Program-made: the position numbers and the translations under genes
Origin: Amphibalanus amphitrite
Lineage: Eukaryota > Arthropoda > Thecostraca > Balanomorpha > Balanidae
Direction of reading: 5' to 3'
Assembly (NCBI RefSeq): GCF_019059575.1
Contig: NW_024881504.1
Coordinates: 1,302,001 to 1,366,000, forward strand
DNA: 64,000 bases
The notes under the pieces: generated by a model
Seen by the model: the letters and a program-made list of their open reading frames with translations, nothing else
The model's database searches: none
Told to the model about the DNA's origin: nothing
Shown: positions 30,931 to 43,189 of the stretch, in pieces
Layout: every line of letters starts with the position of its first letter
How positions within the stretch are numbered: the first letter of the stretch is position 1

Positions 30931-31940
30931 TTCTTCATCTGTGTTTTTTGTTCCGGCTTTTTCGGCACTTCGGCAAAAGTAAGTTCCCCATTAGATTTGC
31001 TCATACACGCTAAGGATAGGCTCCCACGTTGCTATTGCTTCCGGGTTCACATAAACCGGCTTAACGTAAAACTTTGTTCCTGGCCAAAATTGCCAGATGT
31101 AATGACCCCCGGCTCCAGACTGGCTTTAGGCTGGCGGAGCAAAAAAAAAAAGTAAAAATCGTCTGGATGGAGGTGCCATTTTGGCCTACAGGGGGCGAAA
31201 TCCGCGGAGGGTGCGTCTTTACCCCAAATAGTTTTTGTGCAATAACTTTTGATACAATGCTCGCATGTCGTCCATTTTACCATCGTTGTGATTCTCTCAC
31301 CGAGACGCATCGATTAGTATGCAAATTGGCTTCGATTGGTTAATATTACATTTTACCGCAGGTCATGAGCTCAGGTCGATTATCACGCTAGTGAAGGTTA
31401 TGACCTGACTGGGAATGGTCATGTAGTTTACCAATCACTTTGGATTATCAAGATAATCGCATGGAAAATGCTTTCGTTGTTCTTATGTGGTTTGATCAAA
31501 AGCTATAGCTGAAAAATTACTGATGACGTTTTCAGGACGTCACATGACAAAATTCAAAGGTAGGGATAGAAGTCGTTCATACCTTTATGTATTGGCGCCG
31601 CAAAGCATTCGTAAGGCATGCAGCATGCTGGCGAGATTTTAGAATTAGATGTGTGCCTAACAGGCGCAGTTTTATTCTTCGGTGTTGTTTTCATCCGCTG
31701 GGACTGAGAGCGTGAGATGAAGCAGTGGCAGCCGTATGGCTACCCATCTACGCTGGAGTACGAAAAACATCATCTCAGGCGTAGTTTTAGTTAATTACGT
31801 TGGCATACGTCCCTAATAAGGTGGGCGTAAATTTCGTCATAGAGGGTTTCACATGTGTTATGTCCCAAGTTCTTATCAATGGCTTGTGGTCATTCATGTT
31901 CTTAGACGTCACACACCCGAGCATTGAAGAACACGTAAAA
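30931..31940. other. Unassigned; TTAA-element fragment at 31140-31460
   Basis: 31190-31460 resembles TTAA-element bodies (AATAACTTTTGATA, GAGACGCATCGATTAGTATGC, then TGACCTGA). The remainder shows no gene or repeat that I recognise. Confidence 0.45.
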
Positions 31941-31959
31941 TTAACCGGAGAGAATTTGA

Positions 31960-33111
31960 TTCTGGTTGGTTGTATTTATCTCTTCTGGTAAATATACACA
32001 CATACGCACAGGCGAACACACATAATGTAGCACGGCTACTATCAGGAGGCGTTCGGCTGCCGGCCGCCGGCACGGTGACTCTGTGCACCCTGGGCGGTGG
32101 CCTTCGCCCAGGACGTCTGCCTCGTCCATCCAGCGGACGCGTCTCGTCGTAATGATACAATATGTTCCGTCCCATTCTGTACAGTACCCGGCATACGCAC
32201 ATAGGTAGTATCCCGAGTGCTTGGCACCGCCGTTAAGTTGTAAGACGCCAACCAGCCGGTTATACATGAAGTCGCCGGCCAGGTCGACGGAGCGGAGCGA
32301 CTGGTGGTTCTCGACGCAGGACTCGGATAGATGCGCCTGTTACGATGCGTCAGCCGGCTCTCCCTTCTTCTTCTTCCGCGCACTGCCGGCCGTGCCCTAG
32401 GGCGCGGCAGACCAGGGCTGGTCCACAGGTGGCGTGGTCCGCCCCACTCGGTCGAGGAACTCCGTGACGTATTTAGCCGGCCCCGAGAGCACATCCTAGA
32501 GGGTGGGGAGCGGCCCCCAGAGCCGGGTTCGCGCGCTGCCGGGCCTCGGCTGAGCAGTTGGAGGCCGGACAGGGAGTCCGAGCAGAGCAGGACAGACCGA
32601 ATGGTAGCGAGGGATGGCTCCGGCAGTCCCAGGAAACATTTTAACGCCTTGGCCATCGCCGCCAGCTCCGCCTGCATGCTGCTGCATACGACTTCTGCCG
32701 GTACGGTACATTCGATCTTGCGCCTCTCACGGTGCAGTTCGAGGAGGGCTCCTCCGCCGCCTTTCTTGGTACCGTCGGGCAGAGCCATCAGACCAGATTA
32801 TGAGGTCTGGATTTGGGTAAGCGGCCAGGGCCTCCAGGGTTGCAGCCTTCCGTAATTCTGGTGGGTCAGTCCTCTTGGTAGATTTCGGAAGCTTCAAGCC
32901 GAAGTGGGCGTTGGTGTTGTACTGCTTCCACGGTGGTTCTCCCTGGTGCAGTGTTAGTGGGGCTACCCGCTACGGGCACTCCACCCAGTCCAGCTTCCTC
33001 GCACACCCACTTCCCCTGTCCCCACTCGTCGGAAACAGGGTCGATGCTGGAGGCCAGCAACGTCCTCATCTGGCGGCGACGGCGCCGGCACTCCCACCCA
33101 GGGTATATTGA
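31960..33111 (-). pseudogene. Decayed retrotransposon RNase H fragment
   Basis: On the minus strand, pieces in different frames read IIWSDGSA (first RNase H Asp, near 32800), then MQAELAAMAKAL (Glu) and LLCSDSLSG (Asp) at 32690-32570, preceded by a Pro/Lys-rich stretch (LKLPKSTKRTDPPEL). At least two frameshifts separate them. This is the C-terminal part of a non-LTR ORF2 of the RNase-H-bearing group; RT and endonuclease are absent. The downstream limit is uncertain. Confidence 0.6.
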
Positions 33112-33385
33112 GTGAAGGGTAGGACGAACTTTGGTAGGAATTTCTAGTATAACTACTAGAAAACCTACTATATGTGGTCGGGACTAGCAAAAAGTTAGTT
33201 CAAACTAGAATATGGTAGCGCTTATGGTTGGCAGTCGTGACGCGCACGTGACATTCATTTCTTAAATTTCTTAAATAACAGGTTTTAGGGGCCGATTAGT
33301 GGTCAAATACATTCAATTAGCTATTAATAATTGATTATGCAAACATTCAAGAATCTACATCATTCAATTCTAGCCAAAATCACGC
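33111..33385. other. Unassigned AT-rich sequence
   Basis: Short repeated TAGTATAACTACTAGAAAACCTA-like strings occur near 33148-33175, otherwise nothing recognised. Confidence 0.35.
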
Positions 33386-33457
33386 GGCGCTCCCAAGATT
33401 CGAACTCACGACCCTCGGATCCGTAGCCCGATACGCTACCGACTGCGCTACCGCGGA
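33386..33457 (-). pseudogene. tRNA-Arg(ACG)-like sequence
   Basis: On the minus strand the D arm (GCGC-AGTCGGTA-GCGT), an anticodon stem-loop with loop CTACGGA (anticodon ACG), and a T loop TTCGAAT are at normal tRNA positions over 72 nt. The acceptor stem fails to pair at several positions and the T stem has one mismatch, so this is more likely a tRNA pseudogene or SINE head than a working gene. Confidence 0.55.
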
Positions 33458-33662
33458 CCGCGCGCCGACGATCGGAGAGGCGGATCGCGGGTGCTGGCGT
33501 GCAGAGAAATCTTTACCCTGTACGCCGTAGAAGATCGGCTGGGTTTCGTGAAAAATGGTAGAGGAATTGTCGAAAGAAAATTCATCGATCTATCATTTGA
33601 GACTAAGAACCATTGAGTCCTTCAAAGGTTGACCGAGATATCGCTCGCCGAAAACCGGCCAT

Positions 33663-34844
33663 TTAACCTTCGCCCCAGTGGGGGGGGGCATATGTTACCA
33701 CCCTGTCGCGTTTTTTGCGTGTAAATAAAAAACCGCGGCGCGTAGCGCCGCGCCGCTTGGGGCAGCTTTTGGTACATCAATTTTGGACAATGTGTGAAAT
33801 TTTTGACCCCAGGTCATGTCAGGTCAGGTCACCAGGTCAAGTTAACTGACCAAGCCTAAAAAAAAGTTTGCAATCATGTCCAGCCTGTAGTGTTTTTCGG
33901 AAAGGTTTTAAACTTGGTGGATTGCATGATGTTATGGGCGCCTACAATTTGTATATCTCGGATTTTTTATATCCGTGACCTAAGGTCAGCTCAGTGGCGT
34001 GACCTTTCCATAACAAGTCAATGGAGAAAAATGAAAATGCCTCTAGATCCGTGTGTACGCATAGGAACAGTCCAAATATTTCAGAATCACAATGATTTGG
34101 ACCACCCGTGATGACCAAGGTGTCATTTTTGCTGATAGCCTCTAGAAAGGTCATCCGAGGTCATTTGAGGCTACAAGCAGTTTTTTGCCAATAACTCGAG
34201 ATTGGAAAGAGATAGAACGCTGGGGATGGTCTCATTGTGTTTGTCTTGCCGAGACGCATCGAGTGATATGCAACATGACCTTTTCCGGTCAGGTCATGAC
34301 CTTGACCTGAGGTCAAATTTTCAAGTTGACCTTTCAAGGTCAAATTATAGTTCATTCGACGCGTCTTGGCCAGAGGAACACGATTCTGGCAATAGAAATG
34401 TCGTGGCTTTTTGTAGTCGAAAGTTATTGTCGAAAAACACTTTTCGTAAAAACAGCTATTTTTGGAGTTTTTGCCCTCTGGAGGCTAAACCTTTGACCTG
34501 AGGTCAATTTTGATGATGACCTTATCAAAAGAACAGTTCAAAAGCTATCGATTGCTGTTCCATGCGTTTTTCTAGCTACCATAGTTCCTGAGATAACGGC
34601 ATGTTTTCTGAAAAATATAATGACCATTGGCAAATTTTGACCTTTGATGACCTCTGGTGACCCCAATATTGCTCTGAGATGAAAAATGACCGATATACTT
34701 TCAAACGTACGCATTGAGAGCTATCGACTGCTTTTTACCGCGTCTTTCTAGCCCTCTTAGTTTTTGAGTTAGAGGTGGGTGGTAACATATGCCCCCCCTC
34801 ACTAGGGCGAAGTTGGCTGAGACCGCCACTGGGGCGCGGGTTAA
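33663..34844. mobile_element. TTAA MITE, M family, complete
   Basis: Starts TTAACCTTCGCCCCAGTG and ends CACTGGGGCGCGGGTTAA. Left G-run hairpin GGGCATATGTTACCACCC and its exact reverse complement at the right end. The GC palindrome CGGCGCGTAGCGCCG lies at 33735-33749. The body carries AGGTCATGACCT (34291-34302) and many TGACCT motifs. A second, reversed copy is at 59815-61016. Small frames conserved between copies (33890-34111 and its counterpart) follow DNA similarity and have no recognisable domain. Confidence 0.87.
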
Positions 34845-35789
34845 CATGTAAACCCTATGGGCTGGTAGGAAATGTACGCCGTGGAGCAGCAGTGCTACCA
34901 ACTAACTTCGGCGGGGGCCGCTCCCACCTCTTGGGCTTCCTGTTTCTTCCGCATCCAATGGAGGTGGGCTCTGTACTGCAGTCTAGGTGGCGGTGTCTTA
35001 TCAATGAGCTTCCGAGCGGGATCGTCCGGAGGGAGTTGCGTCAGGCGTCCATACTCCCGGCCTGCCAGCTCCTTGGCCCGTACTGCCAGCTCCGGCTCTT
35101 CCTTCTCCAGCAGCCAGCCGCATGCTGGTACTATTCAATCTCTTTTGGACTCAGACGGGCGAGTCGGGAGAGCTCTGTGTTCAGCTCGTCGTGCCCGTCA
35201 TCATCAATCTGCAGCTTTGTCTAAAACGGTTCCATGTGTGCACCAAGAGCATCTGATAGTGTCGAGCCGAATGCATGTTGAAGGCGTCACCAAGCTTCAA
35301 CTTTATAGGGCAATCACGAATCCATGCTCGTTTGATACAAATGAATTTTCACATGCAATGTAGTCCCAAGAAAATGCACTTCATACAAAACAGGTTGACG
35401 AGGAGGCATTCGGTTGTCAGATCATCATTTTCTTATAAAGAAGCACCTCCTGGTATGGCGCCTCTCCTTGGTTGGAAAACCTTCGTGTGACGTCTGCTCT
35501 ACTAATACCCATTTTTATAGGTACTATTTTGTTCCTGCATCGTCTATCGTGTGGTCTCGCTTCGATCTTAGATTGTTTTCCTCAAATATCCAAGATATTT
35601 CACTTTCTTACAAATGTGATTTTTGCCCTTGTTGATAAACCACAGCTGTTTATTTTATTTTCTTTCCCAGTCTTCATGACAAGCACAATTCTGGATCATT
35701 TTTATCGCTTGCCAAACGCGCGTAACTACTAGGCTGAACCCACGCTGACTTTCCGTTTTTCATAGGAATGGATATTTACTTGAAATAAA
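34845..35789. other. Unassigned; possible retroelement scrap
   Basis: On the minus strand around 35040-34880 a frame reads like a retroelement linker (RLQYRAHLHWMRKKQEAQEV), but there is no catalytic motif. The rest (35300-35789) is AT-rich with nothing recognised. Confidence 0.3.
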
Positions 35790-36718
35790 TTAACCCGGCA
35801 GTTGCTGGGGTATTTCGCCACCCACCGTTTGCTGGGGGGGGGGGGGGGCGTTAAACGCCCCCAGCAGATAACTCGAGAACCAATAGGCGCAGCGAAACGC
35901 ACGAGGCGGCAAACGAAAGAACGCGACGAGACGCTTCAGATGAGTACTTAAAAGTTGACTTTTGAGGTCACAGGTCGGGTCAAGGTCAGGTCAAACACCT
36001 GAAATCGGGCTTTCAGTAGCATGGAGTTCAGGACTTCGCAATGGGCGCCTCTCGTCATAAACTCTGTCAAAACGGTGCACAATCCATCATATAAGGCCTA
36101 CAAGAGTGTCAGCTCCATGTAGGGGTCAGTCAAGCATAGGTCAGGGTCAAGGTCAGGTCAACCGGGTAGGCACATATCCCCGAAAATCAAAACTGATATT
36201 CGCAGCCTGTGACACATGTTTTATAGGTAATTTGGGGCGTAGAACACGATGGTGACATTCATTTTATCATATGTGTACGTGTTTGGCTCAAAAAGTTCAA
36301 TTTAAGAAATGCATGTATCATGGTCGTGAAGTAGTCACGAGAAATTGCCAAGATTCAGTTCAAGATTATGGAAAATGCGGAACGATAATCAATAATCGAA
36401 GATAGCTATTTGATTGATCAAGGTATTGGCAGTCTAATGGCGTTTACGGCATGTCTGTATGTCTATTTTGTGATTTTATATGATTTTTTGAACATATGCC
36501 GTTTTTGGTCGAAAACTCAGAAATCATGACGTCATAAAACCTCGATATCTCACAAATTTTCCGACCGATTTTTTTGAAACTTTGTCACAATAAACTCTAA
36601 TCAATTCCCTACAGGTAACCAAAATTTGGCGCGCCTGCGGCGCGCCGTTGTTATGCTATGGCCCGGCGAAAAAAGTGGGGGCGTTTAACGCCCCCCCCCC
36701 CAGCAACTCGCGGGTTAA
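35790..36718. mobile_element. TTAA MITE, N family, complete
   Basis: Starts TTAACCCGGCAGTTGCTGGG and ends CCCAGCAACTCGCGGGTTAA. Both hairpins have GGGCGTTAAACGCCC, so each loop contains another TTAA. AGGTCA motifs run at 35964-35996 and 36135-36160. The GC palindrome GGCGCGCCTGCGGCGCGCC is near the right end (36629-36647). Confidence 0.87.
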
Positions 36719-37891
36719 TAAATATAAAATCTATCTTACTATTTGAGGAGGGTGCGTCTGTCCGTTACCGAGGTCCCGACTTGGTGGTGCTTTGCGTGGA
36801 CTGCAGGCCAGACCGTTGCACCTAGCCCGGTGAAATTTGCACAACTCATAGATCAAGGATGCGCGACGTGCCTTTGAGGGGTCTCAGCTCGATCGGGTCG
36901 ATAGGGAGCGCGTGGTGCGTGCTCAAAAAGTGCAAATTCGCGTCATAGACTTTACATGTATAAATCGGCGTGCGAAATCGGGCGAAAATGGCTAATTTTG
37001 GCCGACACGGGTCCAGTTCCCGTGCAATATCTTGGTGACCAGGGATCCGACCGGCACGGGGAAAACAGCATCGTGTACAGAATTGAACGGGCTATTGAAT
37101 GGTGTGCAATGCAGAGGATAGCACGCGCCACGTGCACCGGAGAGGGCACTTTTATTTGAAAAATTGCGGTTTTTGAGGGATTTTGGAATTAATTTTATTT
37201 TTAGGTGACCTTTAAATGGAGCGAGTTGAATCAACGCCTATTTGCAAGAGAAAGGTACCGCCTCTCATATAAAAATTATGAAAAGCTGATTGATCCAAAT
37301 CAAGGTGGTGCAAATCACAGGAGAAAATGGTGTTTGTCAATTTTGTGCCACTTTATTAATCACACGGGGTTTGCTGCATAACCTGATACCTTTGGCAATT
37401 GAATATGGTACCATTGGATAGAGCATTCAAATCTGTCCAATATTCACTCTTCATTTTTGCATAATTAGCAACAGTATCCTTAAAAATGTAAATGTTCCAA
37501 ACCATTACATTGTCATTTTTAGCGAAATTCATCGATGGCCCTCAAAAGACTTCACGCCAGTTTTCGAATCATTCTAAAGTAGAACGCATGATAATAGGTA
37601 CGACACGGGCACCTCGATGCGATGTATCTTTTTGTTTTCTTACAAAATGCTTGGCCGTCAAAAAGCAATCGAACGAAATGGATATTTACCAACCAAATCG
37701 ACACAGACCAACCCACGGGTCAAAAAATCCCCCCTTAGCGTTGCGGAGCACGCGGGTAACCCTAGTCTTAACTATAAATAAGACCAAAGGAACGATATCT
37801 AGTCAATTCAACGCCAACAGCATTTTCATTTAAATGCCGTCGCAGCGCCAGAACACGGTAAAATGATATAAAAATATCCTGTTTCACGTGA
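36719..37891. other. Unassigned sequence
   Basis: 1.2 kb without a recognisable gene. 36830-37150 contains phrases such as CACGTGCACCGG and AATATCTTGGTGACC that recall the tandem repeat at 47200-47650. There are no terminal repeats. Confidence 0.35.
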
Positions 37892-39045
37892 ATTACACTA
37901 TGCAACAAAAAATGAAACATTTTCTGTTCCTGGAAAGCGACCGAATTTTTCTTATTCATTGGGTCCTATTATAACCGAAATGGGCATTAGTTTTGATCTG
38001 AAAATGCTTTTCCGGTTTTCAGAGACGATTTTCGATTTTTGGCCCCGAAATTCGGTTTTTGGCCCACCGTGTCCGATGTAATTGAGTAATCGACTCGCGG
38101 TAACTTTCATCGCCTTTCCTATGCCACAAGCTTTCGAATGATATCTGGTTTTGCATATTTGCGTGCAAAAATAACGTCATAAATCTATGTTAAAGTAAGA
38201 AAATGTTGAAATTTTGTAAAAATTTGACTTTTTTTCTATTTCATTTCAAAATAGAGGAAAAATTAAAGGCCCCATCCAAATTCTGAGCCCAGTTCCTTGA
38301 AGAGCATTCAATTTCCGTTCGGAAGGTACCTTTTTAGTGCATTTTATCGGATTCCTGTGGCGTCCAGATTGAGTTAACCTAAACACATATCCTAAGTCAT
38401 ATCACATAGCATTAACCTGATAACGTATGTTAACGCCATAGGATCAACGAGGGGTCAACTGAGGTCATTTTGTTGACCCCTTGTGACCTCGGGTCACACG
38501 AAGGAACTTACTTTTGAGCAGTCCTGTCGCTCAGAATCTTGATCTGTTGGGGGCCCGTTTTTCAAGTGACTCAATCTGGACGCCACAGTAAACCGATAAA
38601 ATGCACTAAAATAGTACCTTCCGAACGGAAATTGAATGCTCTTCAAGGAACTGGGCTCAGAATTTGGATAGGGCCTTTAGTTTTTCTCTATTTTGAAATA
38701 AAATCGAAAAAATGTCAAATTTTTACAAAATTTCAATATTTTCTTACTTTAACATAGATTTATGACGTTATTTTTACACGCAAATATGCAAAACCGGATA
38801 TCATTCGAAAGCTTGTGGCATAGGAAGGGCGATGAAAGTTACCGCGAGTCGATTACTCAATTACACCGGACACAGTGGGCCAAAAACCGAATTTCGGGGC
38901 CAAAAATCGAAAATCGTCTCTGAAAACCGGAAAAGCATTTTCAGATAAAAACAAATGCCCATTTCGGTTATAATGGGACCCAATGAGTCCAAAAAAATCG
39001 GTCGTTACTCAGGAACAAAATGACTGTTGCATAGTGTTATCAATT
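37892..39045. mobile_element. Foldback element with inverted arms of about 480 bp
   Basis: Arm 1 (about 37892-38377) is the imperfect reverse complement of arm 2 (about 38567-39045), with outer edges ACACTATGCAACA / TGTTGCATAGTGT. The spacer of about 190 bp holds TGACCT-type motifs. Arms differ by scattered substitutions and a few indels. No clear target duplication; the superfamily is unassigned. Non-coding. Confidence 0.8.
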
Positions 39046-39221
39046 GTACTACTTCATCCAGTTTGACCAAATCTGTCAGGTGGTGACTTGGACTGTCACG
39101 TTCTCAACGTGACTTACATGTACCTCTGCAAAAACGATTTTAGCATGGTTCGATTCAGAAATGTTCATAGATCATATTTGATTATTTTCCCTTCTCTGAT
39201 TTGCATACGACGGGAATAAAG

Positions 39222-41295
39222 TTAACCCTCGCCCATGTAGGGGGGGGGGGTTGGTGCAACCCCCCCCTGAGGTTTTTCTTAGCTACACGCCGAACCGTTT
39301 CAGATAGCCTGCTCAAATTTTCAGTACCCTTTGGGGCATCCTTTGCGCAACCTTTGTTTTTTTGTCAAGGTCATGTCAGGTCACGGAGTTATGACGTCAT
39401 AAAGGGAACAACCTCCGGCCAGATTTACGCTAAATTGGAGATTGCTTCACATTGGTATAAATGCCGACTGGCCTGACACACTGATGGATTGTTTTAGAAT
39501 CACAACTGGCTGATTTGACATTGGCAACAATGTCCGTTGACATTTTGAAGGTTACTAAAGGTCAAGGTAAGGTCAGTGACCTCGGTTGACCTGTAATGAC
39601 TTCTTGCACTTGTATGCCTTTTCGGGGTATTTTGATGCCCTGAATTCGAATTTGCTATCCATTTCAGGCATCGTCGGTTGTTTCTTGTAGTTCATTTTGG
39701 GTCAGGGTCAGGTCAGTGACGTCACACGCCTGACGTGACCCAATGCACAAATGACCTTGCAGACTTCCACTGAACTCTATAATGTGGAATGCGCATCGGC
39801 CGCCAGATGGTGTCCAACGGTGCCGCCATGTTGCGCAGACCAGGAAGCGGCCGCCGCCTGTGTTGGGGAATAGGGAATTCGGGACCTCGATTTACGTTTG
39901 CGGTCGCTGCATCCGTTACGTTCAAGCTATGTGGACACGGAACCCGGCATCTTACGCAGAATTGAGTGGAAAATAAGATGAAATCCTAAAAAAATTCTCA
40001 GATACAAGGAACTAATACGTTAAACCCTTATAAGTCAATGGGGAAATATGAAAATTGCTATTTTGGCGCCGAGAATGATCTGAAACTATCTCAAGCATAT
40101 AGAATCATGATTTCATGCACTCCTTGCAAGGTTCTATGCTTCATATTTGCATTGTTGCCCTTGCGTGACGTCATTTGTGACGTCACAAGGGTCACAGTTT
40201 TTCTTCAATAACTCCCGATCAAATTGAGCTAGCGAGTCGGGAAAGCCACCAATGGACTCAGAAAGACCTGCCGAATCGAATGATATGCGACATAACCTCT
40301 TTCGACCAGCTTCGTGACCTGGGGGTGCTGACTTGACCTTGACCTGAGGTCAACACCCTAAGTTGACCTGACCCGAATAAAAAGTATATCACTCGATGCG
40401 CCTGAGCTAGCTGAACACGATGATGCTAAAATCGCGGCTCTACGGCCATTTTTGGCGAAGTTATTTACCAAAAACCGAACCAGTGCCTTAGATCACTTGA
40501 CCTGACCTCAGAGGTCACCGGTTGACCCGGGACCTTTACAGTGGGTTCCTACCAGTCACTCTGCATTATACTTTGTCGCAAACGACCACTTTACCGCTAA
40601 ATTCTAGTTTAATTAGCGGCGCATTAGCGAGGTGGGTTCAATCAACCCCCTCGGCCGGGGCAAATGTAGGTCCGGCGAGTGAATTTGGGGAATTCTGAAG
40701 ATACGATCGTGTTCCCCACTCAATTCTGCGTAAGATGCCGGGTTCCGTATCTACGTAACTTGAGCGTAACGGATGCGGCGGCCGCAAACGTAAATCGAGG
40801 TCCCGAATTCCCTATTCCTCAACACAGGCGGCAGCCGTTTCCTGGTCTGCGCAATATGGCCGCCACCGTTAGACACTACGGCCAATAGGGTTGAAGCGGC
40901 ATTGCTCCCCTGTGCAGACTTCCGATGCTCCCAACGCATCATTTTTAGAGTTATGACATCGAAATACACACCAAACGATAGATAATTGATCAAGGATCAC
41001 GATAGTGAAGGTTTCAAGTCGATATCTCTTACCGTTTTGCCGCAATCGGCGCGGAAATCTGAAAAAGTTAGATTTTTTCCGAAAATTTGACATTTGACCG
41101 GTCATAAGTAGGTCAAATGTTGACCTAGGACCAAAAAATTTACCACCAATCGCGAGATCTCGTTGAGAGCAATCCGTTGGTCTTTTCCGCTAAGCTCTAC
41201 GACGCTCCGTTTTCAAACGCCAAGGGGGGGTCGCACCAACCCCCCCCCCCTGCATGGGCGAAGGTGGCAAAACACCGTTTACGGGCGAGGGTTAA
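39222..41295. mobile_element. TTAA MITE, O family, 2.1 kb with inner inverted repeat
   Basis: Starts TTAACCCTCGCCCATGTAGG and ends TTTACGGGCGAGGGTTAA; hairpins GGTTGGTGCAACC (left) and GGTCGCACCAACC (right). Inside, 39800-39972 and 40713-40895 are imperfect inverted copies (shared AATAGGGAATTCGGGACCTC), so a foldback of about 1.1 kb may be nested here. The section 40000-40560 matches the reverse of 61420-61920. Confidence 0.8.
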
Positions 41296-41529
41296 ATGCT
41301 TTAAGGACAAGACGACTTTTTCAACTCATTTATAGGTAAATGACGTCACGGTGACATCATCGGCTGCCCGAACATTGCAAAACTTCAGCTTTCAATTACG
41401 CCATGTGTTTTTAGCACAGGGACAAAATTTCAAAACAATATCTCAAATGTCAACGACGTTACACTGCAATTCATTACAAAGGTACCTAGGTCAAAGGTCT
41501 CCTCAAAGGTACAAAGGTCTCCAAAAAAG

Positions 41530-41966
41530 ATGAACCACGCAGTTGCACGTGCTCTGGAAGTGGTGCAACATTAGTTAGAGGTGCGCACCGGTCAGATTCG
41601 GGTTCAGCGGTCATTTTTGTCCCAGAAACCACCCTTTGCTAAGCTCTACCCAATTTTGCGTTATTCGGCCCAAAATTGGGCCTCCTTCCCCTGACTAATA
41701 TGACCTGAAATTTTCGGGTCCGGGTGACCTTGGGTCAGGTCACCAGGTCAGAAAAACCAGTACAAGGTCATGGTCAAATTTCAATTTTATTTCTACGCCT
41801 GTCCAACTTACAGTTTTGGACTGATTTCCATCAAACTTTATGGATGTGCTCAGTTCACCGAGTTGTATAACATATAGCTCGGGTTTTTTGAGGTCACTGA
41901 CCTGAGGTCAGTTAGAGGTCATTACGTGGTAATGTTAACATTACTAATTATTATTAATAGGCTTAA
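41530..41966. repeat. Conserved repeat block and TTAA-element scrap
   Basis: 41530-41700 is the reverse of 18656-18840, near-identical. 41701-41966 is TTAA-element-like sequence with AGGTCA motifs (41733-41751 and 41889-41919) but no ends. Confidence 0.6.
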
Positions 41967-43189
41967 TTAACCCGGCACCGCCTGGGCTATTTCCGTACCC
42001 ACGACAGCCTGGGGGGGGGGGGTCGGATCTGACCCCCCCCTGTTATCTCGAGAACCAATGGTCGTATCGAGCCCCGCGAGGCGGCGTTCGAAAGGTCTCT
42101 ACGAGACCTTCCCAAAGCACTCTTAATATTTTAAGATTGAGGTCAACTTTCGGGTCAAGGTCAGGTCAAAAGTCAAATTCAGGGGTTTTGCATGATTGGG
42201 CTTACGGACAGCGGAATCGATAGCTGCTGCTCGAAACTCACCACAAATGACCTCAAAGACCTAGTGAAGGTACCATGTGCGTATAGGGGTCATACTAAGT
42301 ACGGGTCAAGGTCAGGTCAGGTCATGAAAGGTCACGGTTTTCACTTTCTGCTACATGGGCGTGCGACACATGTTTTATGGCTTATTTTTCACGCCAAATC
42401 CGATGGTAATGGTTATATGTGACCCCAAGTCACTGTGCTGGTGAAAAGTGTGCATTGAAAGCATAAAAAATCGTTTATACCATACAAAACTAAACGAGGG
42501 CTAAGAAAAAAGTCAAGTTTTCAACTTTTTATTTTTGACATAAAAATGCACTTTTCTAGACGAGCTTTGTCCCAGAAATCTAGTGGTGCCATTTGTTTTC
42601 ACATGCGATGTTCAGAAAAGCCTCTAATTCGCGAAAATGCTTATGACGTCACAATGCCCTATGCATGTTGGAGCTATTTTTTACAATTTGGGGTAAAAAA
42701 TCAAGATAGAAAGTTGAAATTTGGGACATCTAATGATCTAATAGAGCTCTATAACATATATTCCGGTTTTTTGGAAATTCTCAAAATTTTGGATTTGATT
42801 AGCTGTTTTCCAAAAAATATAGTTTTTTGAATTTTTAGGGGTGAAAAACGCATTTTATGGAAAATCCGAGATAGCCATTTTAAAGAACTTGTTAAGCTGC
42901 GTCTTTTCGTTTCCTTAATTTGCAATTTGCTTAAAACCTCGATTTTTGGCGATTTTTTAAACATTTACCATTTTTTGACTGAAAACGCCATGTAGTTACA
43001 TCACTAAAATCAATATATCTCAAACATTTTTGAAAAAAAAAAATCTTAAAAATTGCACAGGAGACGTCAAATTGATGGGGGAGAAGGTATGCCAAGTTTA
43101 AAGTTGATAGCGCAAGGGGTTCATGAGTTATTTAAGAAAAACGGAGGGGGGAGTCGGATCCGACCCCCTCCCAGGCGGTCGCGGGTTAA
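41967..43189. mobile_element. TTAA MITE, Q family, complete
   Basis: Starts TTAACCCGGCACCGCCTGGG and ends CCCAGGCGGTCGCGGGTTAA. Hairpins GGGTCGGATCTGACCC and GAGTCGGATCCGACCC. The left end has two tag copies (CGCCTGGG, then CAGCCTGGG). AGGTCA motifs at 42305-42335. Non-coding. It shares the TTAA at 43186-43189 with the next element. Confidence 0.87.

Noticed and set aside
33386-33457. Functional tRNA-Arg gene
   Set aside because: The acceptor stem does not pair and the T stem has a mismatch, so it is kept only as a tRNA-like sequence.
33890-34111. Small frame conserved with its counterpart at 60577-60798
   Set aside because: The two lie in two copies of the same M-family TTAA element; similarity is explained by the DNA, and there is no domain or start context.
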